Position numbers and translations under genes: made by a program
Assembly (NCBI GenBank): GCA_009599575.1
Contig: VWND01000075.1
Span: 248,001 to 312,000, forward strand
DNA length: 64,000 nt
Direction of reading: 5' to 3'
DNA from: Blumeriella jaapii
Taxonomy: Eukaryota > Ascomycota > Leotiomycetes > Helotiales > Drepanopezizaceae
In this document: one piece after another, positions 11,671-21,884 of the stretch
How positions within the stretch are numbered: the stretch's first letter is position 1
How the letters are laid out: every line of letters starts with the position of its first letter
Notes under the pieces: model-generated
The model's input: only the letters and a program-made list of their open reading frames with translations
The model's database searches: none
Told to the model about the DNA's origin: nothing

Positions 11671-11720
11671 AGAGTAGAGTAGAGTAGAGTAGAGTAGAGT
11701 AGAGTAGAGTAGAGTAGAGT
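11671..11720 (+). repeat. (AGAGT)10 pentanucleotide microsatellite
   Basis: Ten perfect AGAGT copies, preceded by a short ATGT repeat (11625-11645). Noncoding. Confidence 0.95.
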
Positions 11721-12036
11721 AAGGGACTCCTCCGTATCTACGCATCTCGCTCTCTCGCCTGTCGGCACTGTTAGACATGTGCATGTTTATATACATAGGT
11801 ACCTACTATAGGTACCTATACATACAAACATATATGTGTGTTTTCTCAACGCATATTGATTTACTGTATATATATGCGTGCATATATGTGTGTGTATAGT
11901 TATATATATATATAGGTGCGTGTTTTCTCTCGCCAATGCCGTTTATTCACCTTCTGCCTACCTACTCTGCGTGAAGAGGTCCTCCCTCTGTTCGGCTCGG
12001 TGCGACGACGTGGCCGACACATGACTGACATTGCTG

Positions 12037-12073
12037 GGGATGGGATGGGATGGGATGGGATGGGATGGGATGG
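12037..12073 (+). repeat. (GGGAT)n microsatellite
   Basis: About seven near-perfect GGGAT units in the 3' region of the DnaJ gene. This is not the fungal telomere repeat TTAGGG. Confidence 0.9.
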
Positions 12074-12544
12074 AAAAGGGAGATCATAATCAAATCGTTG
12101 ATTGTTCCGACTAGAGAGGCATGTGACTGACACCCACCACCCACCACCCACCTGGAAAGAGGCAGGCAATGGCAATCAATGGCCGCCGTTCTTCGCCATG
12201 CGATGCGATGCGACGCGACGCGACGCGACACATCCATCGACACGCAGCCAACAGGAAAGAAGGCAACGCGCGGAAGGAAACAAACACGCCGTTCGCTTCG
12301 TGTTTTGGTTTCATCGCGCGCGCGCCCTCTCCCCCTCCCCCTCCCCCTGGCTCCCTCTCCCTCTATAGAAAGAGCGTCGTCTACAAAACAAAAGTTGCTA
12401 GCATGTGCTGTGCGAAGTGAGAAACGTCGGTCTACGTTGTGCAAAACCACACAGACGCTCGTTCCTTCAATCCCCCTTCCCCTGCTTTCACGCTCACGCA
12501 ACCCCCCGCTTCGTGATGGTCCAGTCCGCAACACCCGCCTCGCC

Positions 12545-14205
12545 TTAGACTTTGGGGACGTTCGGCGCGTCGGCTGCCACGTCGGCCGCAGGGTGGTGCT
12601 CCCGCCCCTCTGCCTTCTTGTCCTTGGACTTGGTCGCCTTCTTGTGCTCCTTCTTGGCGGCGGCTTCGGCGACGAGCTGCTCGAAGGCCATGTAGTCGCC
12701 CTCTTCTTCCGGGTTGCGCTGGGCCTGGGTTCTGTCAGTACTGGATACGCCTCACAGGAGATCAGGTGTGACGAGGAGTTGTGCGTCTAAGTGTATCTCG
12801 GGTGAAGCAGAGAGCGGCATACCTTCCGGTAAATCTCCCCACACAGAACCAGCGCCTGTGCGCGCTCCAACCTCTTCGGCATCGGTACGTTCTTGTCGTT
12901 CAAGATGGAATCACAGACGTCTCGCAACACGCTCTGGATCTCAAACTTGCTGCCGCGCCATGCCGCGTTCAGAATCTTGCCCGTGACCCGACGCTCGTAC
13001 TCGACCTTCTTCTCATCGGTCCAGTCCTCGCCGCCCTTCTCCTCCATCTTGGCCATCTCCTCCATCGTCATCTGGGCATCGATGGCACTGGAGATGGTGT
13101 TCCACGTCTCCTTCGCCAGCGTGCCCTTGTCCTTGATCCGGGAGAAGAACCCCTGGATGCCGAACAGCTTTTGTGACTTGAGCAGCGAGGTGGCTTTGGA
13201 CACATACGTCTGGCCAATGGCATGGAGAATGTCCAGACCAAAGGACTCCATCTTCAAGTTCTCGACTTCCAGTCGGGTCTTGTCTTGGAAGGCCCTCGTG
13301 ACGTCCGGACCTTTATCTGTCTCGGTCCACACACTGATCCTTTCGATGAGCTTCCTAGCCAGAGTCTCGACACGTTCCTTGCGTACCTTCGCCCGCTCGG
13401 CTTCGTAGGCTGCAAGCTCGTCCCGCTGTGCCTTCGACAGCCCACCCTTCTTCTCTTTTTTCTTCCTCAGTTCCTTCTCCTCCTCCGTCAGTCCCGCGGC
13501 CGACATCTGGGCCTCCTCCTCCGTCTTCTCCATGATAGCCTGTCGGATCGGGATCCTCTGCTGTCGGCGCGGAGTCGACGTGCCCGAAGCCGCCGGACTT
13601 GGCTTTGCACCCGTCTCAGGGACCGCCGTGCTGGCTGTGGGGTTTCGCATCGGCCGCCTCAGCAACGCTAGGAGCGGGAACGCGCGAGGAGCCCTCCGCG
13701 GCGGTGGCAGCCGCCGCTCTGGCTTTCTCCTCCGCCAAACTCGCCTTCTTTGCTTCTGCCTCGCCCGGGAACTCCTCCTCTGCCTCCTCGGCTGCCTCTT
13801 GCATGGTGATATCCATCGTCTTGGTCAGATCCTTCATGAGCGAGATCTCTCCGATCAAGTCCACGAAGGCTTCCCCACCAAAGATGGTGCCGAAGAACTC
13901 GGCCGGGTCTGCGAAGCCATCCGAGGGCAGGGCCTGGTCCTTGCCGAACTTGTCGTACTGCTTGCGGAGGTCGGTGTTGGAGAGCACTTGGTAAGCTTCG
14001 CCGATGGCCTGAAACTTCTCGTGCGCGGTATCGTCGCCGGGGTTCTTGTCTGCACTTGTTAGATCGGGAGACGGACGTGAATGCGCGGACGGTCGGTACC
14101 TGGATGTGTGATGATGGCGAGTTTGCGATACGCCTTCTTGATCTCCAGCCCCGTCGCGTCGGGCTTGACGCCCAGGGCGTCGTAGTAGGTTGTATCCGCG
14201 ACCAT
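12545..14205 (-). CDS. DnaJ-X (Caj1/Djp1-type) J-domain co-chaperone
   Basis: Starts at 14205. Exon 1 is 14205-14100. A 50-nt intron (14099-14050) splits the HPD motif, so HP is followed by DKNPGDD. Exon 2 runs from 14049 to about 13650, the third segment from about 13620 to 12823, a 98-nt intron is 12822-12725, and the last exon 12724-12545. Residues about 5-70 are the J domain. An Ala/Glu-rich linker follows, then the DnaJ-X domain ([18 protein letters not shown], then a region matching the ILHAIGxxYVxKA signature). The C-terminus is Lys/Glu-rich. Caj1 and Djp1 work with Hsp70, Djp1 in peroxisomal import. Oddity: between about 13690 and 13620 the frame changes by one base. A weak intron (for example about 52 or 67 nt ending at CCTGAG before ACGGGTGCA) would restore it, but no donor there is good, so an indel is also possible. 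Confidence 0.85.
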
Positions 14206-14761
14206 GTTGTGTCGTGGAGCAGGGGAGTGTCGACGTGGAGGGGTCGAAGCTGGCGGTGTCGTGAGGCTGCGAGAATTAGACGCGCGCTGTCGTTGCCAAG
14301 AGAAGGGGGAGGGGGCGCCTAATTGTGGTTCGTTGGTGTGTAGAGCGTAGAGCGTAGAGCGTAGAGCTTGTACAGCACAGTACCGTGTTTCTGTACGGTC
14401 CTGTCTGGCCTGTGGTACGGTGCTTCGAGATGAGGTTTTCGGTCGCGGCACGGCGGGCGGAGGGACGGAATCGAAGGTTGGCCTCGATCGCTTCGAACTT
14501 CGCTTACTTCGCCGTCGCAACGACGGACGGGCGCGACCTGGGTCATGATGCTATTCTGCGCCCGCCAATCCTGGGTCATCTCGGTCGTCATGCAACGCCG
14601 CAGCATGAGCTTCGCCACAACGTCCTCGTCACGGGGAACTTCCGAGTCATCAATGGCAGTTTACGGAGAATCTCTTATATTCGTCTACAAGGCACACTCG
14701 CAGCTTTTCAAAAAGTATCATGGGAATCTTGCGCGCATCGTCTCGTCACGTCTCATGCAAT
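14206..14761. other. Intergenic between DnaJ start and epimerase/reductase end
   Basis: 556 bp holding the DnaJ promoter and the 3' region of the upstream gene. It contains a short GTAGAGC repeat (14340-14370) and CAGCACAGTACCG near 14376. No gene seen. Confidence 0.5.
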
Positions 14762-15778
14762 CTATTTCACCCCCGCAGCGGCCATGCGCTGGAAGCAGAG
14801 CTTGTAGGCCTCGTGAATCTCCGGCACCTTGAAGTCGTACTCGGCCAGCTTCTTGACCAGCTTGGTGGTGTCCAACTCGCAGTTGGAGCGGCCGGCCTTG
14901 ATGACCTTGGCTTGCTCGTCGAGGGTGAAGTTCTTCCAGCTGAAGTCGGGGCGCACGTACTGCTTGAAGAGCGAGAGGACCTCGTTGTGGGAGATGGCCC
15001 CGGGGTTGGTGAAGTTGTAGATCCCAATCTCCTTGTGCTCGGCGAGGAGGATCGAGGCCGGAAGCAGGTCGTGGAGGATGGTGTTGGAGTTGGGGATGTC
15101 GACCACGCGGTCATACTTGGCGATCTTGGTGACAAAGTTGCGGGAGTGCAGGTCGTCGGACACCGGCATGCGGAGCCGGAGAATGAGGACGTTGGAGTAG
15201 TGCTTCATGATCTATGGCAGGTTAACTTGCGTGTCTCTCGTGGATGCTCGGTTCTCGCGGCGACCGACCTCCTCCACGTGCGCCTTGGTCTCGGAGTAAA
15301 ACGAGCCGGCAAAGTTGGCCTTGTCCGTCTCGGTGTATCCTGGGCCGCCGATGGGGTGCTTGTCATCGTAGGCGTAGATGCAGCCGGTGGCAAAGACGGT
15401 AACGTGGATGCCCTTCTCGTAGGCACAATCGGCCAAGTTAATGGTCCCGACCACGTTGTTTCGGATCGTCTCCTCCTTGTGGTCCTCGCACCAGTCGACG
15501 TTGGGCCGGCCGGTTGAGCCGGCCGCGTTGAGAATGTGGGTCGGCTTGTACTTCTCGATCTCGGCGATAACGGCTTCCCGGTTCTGCATGCGGACGGTGG
15601 TGGTGAAGACCTTCTTTCCTGTGCCATTGATGGTCAGCAGAGCGTCGGCAGCCACAGTCGCGCCGCATGGATGGGATGGAAGCTGTGCCAACCTACCCTG
15701 GCTCTCGAGGAGGGTCTTCAGGTGGGATGCCACCCAGCCATTGCCCCCCCAAATCAGAAAGACGTTCTCAGAAGACAT
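14762..15778 (-). CDS. UDP-4-keto-6-deoxyglucose 3,5-epimerase/4-reductase (UDP-rhamnose synthesis)
   Basis: Three exons: 15778-15697, 15618-15269 and 15211-14762 (293 codons). Introns are 78 and 57 nt. The protein is a short-chain dehydrogenase/RmlD-type enzyme. An N-terminal Rossmann motif (GGNGWVA, residues about 11-17) binds NAD(P)H, and the catalytic YSETK (Tyr135, Lys139) fits YxxxK. GSTGRPNVDWCEDHK and FATGCIYAYDDKHP match the fungal and plant UER1/RHM C-terminal epimerase/reductase group. In fungi this enzyme acts after a UDP-glucose 4,6-dehydratase to make UDP-L-rhamnose. The dehydratase is not in this window. The gene is divergent from a nucleotide-sugar transporter at 16709, with a second such transporter beyond it, which supports a role in nucleotide-sugar supply for glycosylation. 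Confidence 0.85.
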
Positions 15779-16708
15779 GATGGGGGATGGGGGATGCGGA
15801 GAAGAAGGAGTGGGAGTGGGATTGGGAATGGGTGTGGAAGTGGGAATGGGAATGGGAATGAGATTGGGATTGGCGGTTGAGTTGAGGTGAGAGATGCGTG
15901 TGTGATGAGAAGGGGGAGTCTTGTAGGTGCTGTACAGAAATACTGCAGATGTTGGTGAAGAGGAGGGAGAGTGAGGAGAGGAGGGAGAGGAGGGGGAGAA
16001 GGGAGAGGAGGGGCGAGGCGGCGACTAAGTGGGATTGGAACAGTCAGTCAGCACAGTACTGTAATGTATAGGTAATGTACTGTACAGTAGTACATACATA
16101 CTGTACAGTACTGTATTGTACATGTACATACATTAGTACATACATACAGTACATAGGGGTAACAGAACACGCAAGGGACTTTTTTCGAGCCGAGCTGAGT
16201 GCCGTAGCTATGTAGCTACTGCACGTGCATACAGGATAAACTGGTATTTAGTGGATCCCGCGAGGTAGGCTGTGATTCGCCCATTGTGAGCATTTTATAC
16301 CAAAATATGGATGCGCAGAGCAAGGCTTGCATCGGTGCCGTAATTACGCCCCAAATCCGTCAGGAGCCGCATCTGATTATACGGGATGGCAGAGTGATCC
16401 TGGACACCACATTCCACTCGGCACCGACGGACCCTTGGAGACGGCGCGCGTCGTCCGGATCGCCAAACCTTGACTTTTCGCATCGAATACAATTCTACTG
16501 TACTATACACCCACGGCCACGACCACGACGACGACGACCACCACGACGACGACGACCACCACGACGACGGACACCACGACAATCGCACTACATAAAGTAC
16601 CACGACTTTACCACTGTGTGCTGCACCACACTCTCTCACTCACTCAGCACCACCACCAGCACCAGCACAATCACTATCACCAGCACCCGCACCCTCACAT
16701 AACCATCC
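15779..16708. promoter_or_regulatory. Divergent promoter region with dense GTAC palindromes
   Basis: 930 bp between the epimerase/reductase (-) and the first transporter (+). It has a GGGAAT/GGGATT-type repeat (15790-15880), a purine-rich tract (15958-16015), a cluster of TACAGTACTGTA-like palindromes (16051-16155) and CCACGACGACGA repeats (16500-16580). The close pairing suggests possible co-regulation. Confidence 0.45.
16051..16155 (+). repeat. Cluster of TACAGTACTGTA-type palindromic repeats
   Basis: At least eight overlapping GTAC-centred elements (CAGTACTG, TGTACAGTA, ACATGTACAT) in about 105 bp. The same element recurs in many other intergenic regions of the window. Confidence 0.8.
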
Positions 16709-17986
16709 ATGGCCGACTCCGAGAACATCCGCTCCGAGCACGGCATCCCTCTGCTCGACGTCGAGGCCCAGCGGGAGGCCGATGGCGAGAAGCAGTTCCT
16801 GGCTGAGCCTGTCGGCGCATCCCCGTCGCCCTCGCCGGCCGTCTCAGCGGGTGCCCGCAGGAAGTTCTTGACCTGGACGGCCATCAACATGCTAGCCACC
16901 ATTGGCATCGTCTTCACCAACAAGGCCATCTTTGACGACCCCGATTTCAAGTTGATGCAGACGAGCTTCGCCTCCTTCCACTTCATCTGTACCGGCCTCA
17001 CGCTGTGGGTTGTGTCGCGGCCGCGGTTTGGGGCGTTCGTGCCGAAAAGGGCGGGTGTGGTGGAGATGCTGCCAGTAAGTCACGCCTCACGATTTGCGAA
17101 GAAGAAGAGGAAGAAGAAGAAGAGCAGAAAAAAGAAGGACAAAAAAAAAAGAAAAGAGAGGAAAAAAAAGTTCAAGAGAGAAAGGGGTTTCAAAAGAATG
17201 CATCTTAACATCGCCTCCCCGCTCTAGCTGGCCTTCTCGATGTGCCTGAACGTCGTGCTTCCCAATCTGTCGCTGGCCTTCTCGACGGTCACGGTGTACC
17301 AACTCTGCCGTGTCCTCCTCACGCCCATGACGGCCATGATCAACTACATCTTCTACGCGGCCACGATCCCACGCAACGCTGTCCTCTCGCTCATTCCCGT
17401 CTGCGTCGGCGTCGGCATCACCTCCTACTACGACACCATGCCGGCCGCCTCGGACGCCGTGCAGACGACCTCGACCATCGGCCTCTTCTTCGCTCTCTCG
17501 GGCGTGCTCGCCTCCTCGGCCTACACGGTCCTCATCGGCGCCTACCACAAGAAGCTGCAGATGTCCTCGTCCCAGCTCCTCCTGAACCAGGCCCCCATCT
17601 CCTCCGTCATGCTCATGTTCGCCGTGCCCATCGTCGACAAGCTCCCCGTCCTGGGCGGCGTCCCGCTGTACCGCTGGGTCATGATCCTCATGTCGGGCGG
17701 CTTCGCGGCCCTGATCAACATCTCCCAGTTCTTCATCATCGCCGGCAGTGGCCCGGTGAGCTCGACGGTGGTGGGTCACCTGAAGACCGTGAGCATCGTG
17801 AGTATTGGCTGGGCTCTGTCCGGTCGCGGTTTGACGGACAAGAGCGCGTTGGGGATTGTGATGACCGTTGCCGGCATCGTCGTGTGAGCGCCCCCCCTCC
17901 CCCTTTGCCATCCCGAAACCCCGAGAAGAATTGGGCTAAGCGGAAACAGGTACTCGAACATCATGCTCAACCGCGCCAAGAGGTAA
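16709..17986 (+). CDS. Nucleotide-sugar transporter, TPT/SLC35E3-URGT-like (copy 1)
   Basis: Three exons: 16709-17074, 17228-17883 and 17950-17986 (352 codons). The cytosolic N-terminus is about 50 residues. About ten membrane helices follow, with the family hallmarks NKAIF after the first helix, SFHFICTGL in the second, QLCRVLLTP in the fourth, LLNQAP, and GHLKTVSIVSIGW near the end. The tail YSNIMLNRAKR is basic and could be a Golgi retention signal. Members of this drug/metabolite-transporter branch import UDP-sugars (in plants, UDP-rhamnose and UDP-galactose) into the Golgi in exchange for UMP. The first intron is 153 nt, long for this window, and mostly A/G-rich. The gene faces the UDP-rhamnose-type enzyme across one promoter region and is convergent with copy 2. 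Confidence 0.87.
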
Positions 17987-18323
17987 ATGCATGCATGCTG
18001 GAGAATGAGAGGAGTGTTTGTTTGTAGCACCAGCGCAGTACCAAAACTTTTTTCTGTACAGTGTATCACTAGCCAGGATTCCTGCCTCTAAGCGTTTTTG
18101 GGTCGACTTTGTTTGATAGGTTGCGCATTCAGACACGCGATAGATCATGTATCCGGGGTCCAACCAAGACTTTCGATCTCGTCAGGTTCCACTTTGTTTT
18201 GGATTTCTACTTGTCTACATGCTGATTTACAACACCCTACATGCTAGCGGTCCCCTGTTTGGTCTTTTTCCTCCTTCATGAATCTCGTATGAATGTATGT
18301 ACATAGTATGGGTAATGAAAGTG
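17987..18323. other. Convergent 3' region between the two transporters
   Basis: 337 bp separating the stop codons of the two nucleotide-sugar transporter genes. No gene seen; presumably both terminators. Confidence 0.6.
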
Positions 18324-19558
18324 TCAGCGCTGTGAGACCTGGCTGTAAAATGTAGCACCCCCTAGGGCGAGTATGATACCCACAGTGTCCTTGACCGTCA
18401 GAACACGCGCCTCGCTCACCCAGCCGTAGCTGAGGATTATGACTGTCTTGAGACTGCACGATGTTAGCCCTTGCAACCCAGTCTTCCAGTGCAGCGGAGA
18501 GAAGAGCAAGGGAATTGCGTGTTGCTTACTTCGAAGCCACATTGAATGTCAAAGCACTCATCCGCCCAATGATCAAGAACTGGCTCAGGTTCAATGCCGC
18601 AGCTGCCAGACCCGACAAAAACAAGGCAAAGAGCGTGCCATTCGGGATCTTGTTGAAATCGGGCATCGTGTCCCAGAACGGCAGTACGTAGCACAATATA
18701 AGCACCGCGATCGGCGCTTGGTTCAATAGCAGCTGTGGAGAAGAGACATTGAAATCCGTCATCTTCTTCCCAATCCATACTGAGTAGAATGCGGAGACTA
18801 CAAAAGCGGCCACGGCGACTGAGACGCCGAGGACGGTAATGCCGGATTCGCCGGTGTTGGTAAGGCCAATGCCGACGCAAACGGCGGCTATGGCAGCAAT
18901 CGTGGGGACTGTAACGGACTTTCCCAGGAAGAGGTATTGGAGAACAGCGACGCAGGGCGTGGTCATTATCTTTGCGAGTCTGGCGCTTCGGTCAACGCTA
19001 ATCCTTGCTTCAAATGGAGACTCCGAAGAAAAAGGAATAAGGGGAGCACGGGGACGTACTGGTAGAAGCCAATCGAGTTGAATGCTAAGCTCAAGTTGCC
19101 AAGGACGAGGAAGCCGGCGAAAAAAATGCAGAGTGGTATCATTTGGACGAAGGGCAGGTGCACCGGTACGAAGAGGTTGAAGGGCGGGCGGGAAGCGATC
19201 CAGAGGACCATTGCTGTACAGGTGAAGTGCCACATGGCGAAGGAAATTTGGCACTGCTTCAATTGGGGGTCCTTGAAAATCCTATGAAACCATTAACACA
19301 TTGTCCACCAGCCATGACGCTGCCGCATCGCGTCGACACGGCCGGGGTCCTCCACATCCCGAAGACGTACCACTTGTTCAGGAACACCAAGATGACCGTA
19401 CTGGCGATGTTCATCAGGATACAGCCTCCATCCGTAAGCTTGCTGCGCAGCGATTGGGGTTCCGACACATCCGCCTTTTCATCCTGCACCTCCCCGTTGA
19501 TGAGCCCCGTCCTGCTCATCTCCAAGTCCTCGGCGGCGTGTTGCCGAGAGGCGCTCAT
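18324..19558 (-). CDS. Nucleotide-sugar transporter, TPT/SLC35E3-URGT-like (copy 2)
   Basis: Four exons: 19558-19371, 19281-19060, 18979-18530 and 18453-18324 (329 codons). All junctions are phase-consistent, and the last intron has a clean GGCTAAC branch site. The layout parallels copy 1: NKWIFKDP after the first helix, MWHFTCTAM in the second, QLAKIMTTP in the fourth, LLNQAPI, and NLKTVIILSYGW near the end. The sequence is clearly diverged from copy 1, so this is not a recent tandem duplicate. An in-frame ATG further upstream (19846) would add about 100 residues of non-membrane sequence, and I prefer 19558. Likely a Golgi UDP-sugar antiporter. Substrate is not readable from sequence. It is divergent from ERG9. 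Confidence 0.85.
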
Positions 19559-20291
19559 ACTTGCTTCGACGGTCCGGCTTCTCTGCTGGCGCGATGGTGT
19601 TTGGGGTGACGGGCGGTTCGTTGGAAAGAGATGTGAGCAGCCGGCCGGGTGTCCAGGCCAAGAAAGTGTGCTGGTACTCGCGCATTGTTTATTTGCTCGA
19701 GCAGGGGATGGATCCACTTGACATGGATGGGTCTGTACGTGTACTGTACAGCATCTCTGCCCTGCGCCGTACCGAACTGATGGAGTACTGTATGTTTGAC
19801 GGGGAGCAAGGTGTGGGTGCGCACTGCGACCTGGCAAGGACTCCAAGGAGTGCTATTGACATCCTTCTCGGTTGGCGGGCACGAAGAAAAGGGAGAAAGG
19901 TGATGCTCGATAGAAGTAATGTAGAAAGAATCGAAGTACTGCACTCAATCCAGCACAGTCAGTGTACTGTATGCACATACAGCACCGTACAGACTTAGGT
20001 ACAGTACCTTGTACGGAGCAAGTCGAAATGGCCGCGGCGGAGCGAGGTCGAGGTCGAGGTCGAGCCACGCCACGCCTTACCCAATCGGAACTGGCGCGGC
20101 AGGCAGGCTCGGGGCGCTGTTTTTGTGGCGGGTGGAGTGGCTCAAGAGTGGCTGCACTGTACAGCACAGTGCTTGAAAAAAAAGCGGCGTCGCTCGGAAA
20201 GGAGTTGAACGTTATCTCTCAGACATCCAACCTCCCGACTTGACTTTATCATCACCCTTTGCTGTGTGTGCCGCAAAGACCGCCCGCCACA
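19559..20291. promoter_or_regulatory. Divergent promoter region of transporter copy 2 and ERG9
   Basis: 733 bp with GTAC-type palindromes at about 19731-19755, 19957-20016 and 20155-20170, and a GAGGTCGAGGTCGAGGTCGAG repeat (20043-20063). No clear sterol-response element could be identified by eye. Confidence 0.4.
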
Positions 20292-21884
20292 ATGGGTCTT
20301 CTGAAGCAACTGCTCTATCTTTCCCTACATCCAAATCAACTGCGATCCGTCCTCCAATGGCAAGTCCGACGACGCTGAAGTCTCACGCTGCCGTGGCTAA
20401 TCGACGGACACAGGAAGATATGGCATGACCCCGTACACCAACGGAATCCGGCAACGGAGTCCGACAACGTCAAAGAATGCTTCAGGTACCTCGAGATGAC
20501 CAGCAGGAGCTTCAGCTCCGTCATCCAAGAACTCACACCCGAGCTTCTCCTCCGGTCGCCCTCTTCTACCTGATTCTGCGTGGGCTGGACACAATCGAGG
20601 ATGACATGACGATTCCGCTGGAAACGAAGGAGCCGACGCTGAGGAATTTCCAGGACATTCTTGAACAGGATGGCTGGACCTTCACAGAAAACGGCCCGGA
20701 TGAGAAGGATAGAGAGCTACTGATCCATTTTGACGTCGTGATTGCGGAGTTCAAGAACATCAAGCCAGCGTACAAGACTATCATCAAGGATATCGCCGAG
20801 AAGATGGGGAATGGGATGGCAGATTATGCGAACAACGCGGAGCACAACATCAACGGAGTCAACACAATCAAGGACTACGAGTTGTACTGCCATTACGTGG
20901 CTGGTCTGGTAGGAGATGGACTGACGAGGTTGTTCGTGGAAAGCAAGCTCGCAAACCCTGCTCTTCTTCAAAGGCCAGAGCTTACGGAGTCCATGGGCCA
21001 GTTTCTGCAAAAAACGAACATCATACGTGACATTCGAGAAGACTTCGATGACAAGAGACGGTTCTGGCCCAAGGAAATCTGGTCCAAGCACGTCAATAAA
21101 TTCGACGACCTCTTCGAACCCCAAAACCTTGAAGCTGCCCTCAACTGCAGCTCGGAAATGGTCTTGAATTCGTTGCGCCACGCGGATGACTGTTTGTTTT
21201 GGATGGCTGGCATCAAGGACCAGAGCGTATTCAACTTTGCGGCAATCCCGCAATCGATGGCCATTGCCACCCTAGAACTTTGCTTCCGGAATCCCCAAAT
21301 CTTCCGGAAGAACGTCAAGATTACGAAGGGTGACGCTTGCCAGTTGATGATGGAATCGTCGCAGAATTTGCGGACGGTGAGCGAAATCTTTAGGCGATAC
21401 GTGCGCAGGATACAGAAGAAGAACACTCCTAAGGATCCGAATTACCTCGCGATCAGTGTTGCCTGTGCTAAGGTACATGTGAACTATCCTCTCAAATCCC
21501 TTATGCTCACAAATGACCAGGTCGAGCAATTTATCGAGTCCATCTTCCCTACCCAAGACCCCAAAGCTCTCTCTCTTCTTCACAAAGGTGAAGCCGACGC
21601 CGCGGCCGAAAAGATCCAATCCGAGGAAACCGAGGCCAAGAAAGACGTACTTTACCTCCTACTCGCCGTCCTCGGTACTCTGACCATCATCTCTGGGCTC
21701 ATGGTGTGTACCTCTTTCCTCCTCATATGCCATCTCTCACACGTCTTAGATCGGTGCAGCCTATCTTGCTGGTGCCCGTTTCGATGTTGCGCTCTCCGAA
21801 ATCACCAAAGGCAACATCTTCCCGAAAGTCCAAGATGGAAGCGGAATTACGCCAACTCCAGCCGTGGACCACGGAGAGCTATGA
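20292..21884 (+). CDS. ERG9: Squalene synthase, with an apparent 1-nt deletion
   Basis: Exons 20292-20359, 20414-21703 and 21750-21884. The enzyme joins two farnesyl diphosphates to squalene, the committed step of ergosterol synthesis, at the ER. The first Asp-rich motif is DTIEDD (about residue 80) and the second is DIRED (about 228). [14 protein letters not shown] and a C-terminal membrane anchor ([17 protein letters not shown]) are all present. Intron 1 starts with GCAAGT, a GC-AG intron. Around 20550-20555 the frame must shift by one base. The upstream frame gives QELTPELLL, while the rest of the protein, from [12 protein letters not shown] on, is one frame away. One missing C in TCCGG accounts for it, and the repaired length (497 codons) fits fungal ERG9. 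The gene is essential, so a sequencing or assembly error is more likely than a null allele. Confidence 0.93.
20360..20413 (+). other. GC-AG intron in ERG9
   Basis: 54 nt beginning GCAAGT, with branch-like GGCTAATC and ending ACACAG. No GT donor gives the conserved LQWKIWHDP junction. Confidence 0.8.

Larger units (their letters stand above)
10816..12544. other. Long convergent 3' intergenic region rich in microsatellites
   Basis: 1.7 kb between two 3' ends with no supported gene. It contains ATGT, (AGAGT)10, TATA/TGTG and (GGGAT)n repeats, and CGACG repeats near 12200-12230. Open frames here come from the repeats. Confidence 0.6.

Noticed and set aside
11671..12073. Regular repeats considered as CRISPR or telomere repeats
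   Set aside because: Pure microsatellites without spacers, in a fungal nuclear genome; not TTAGGG.
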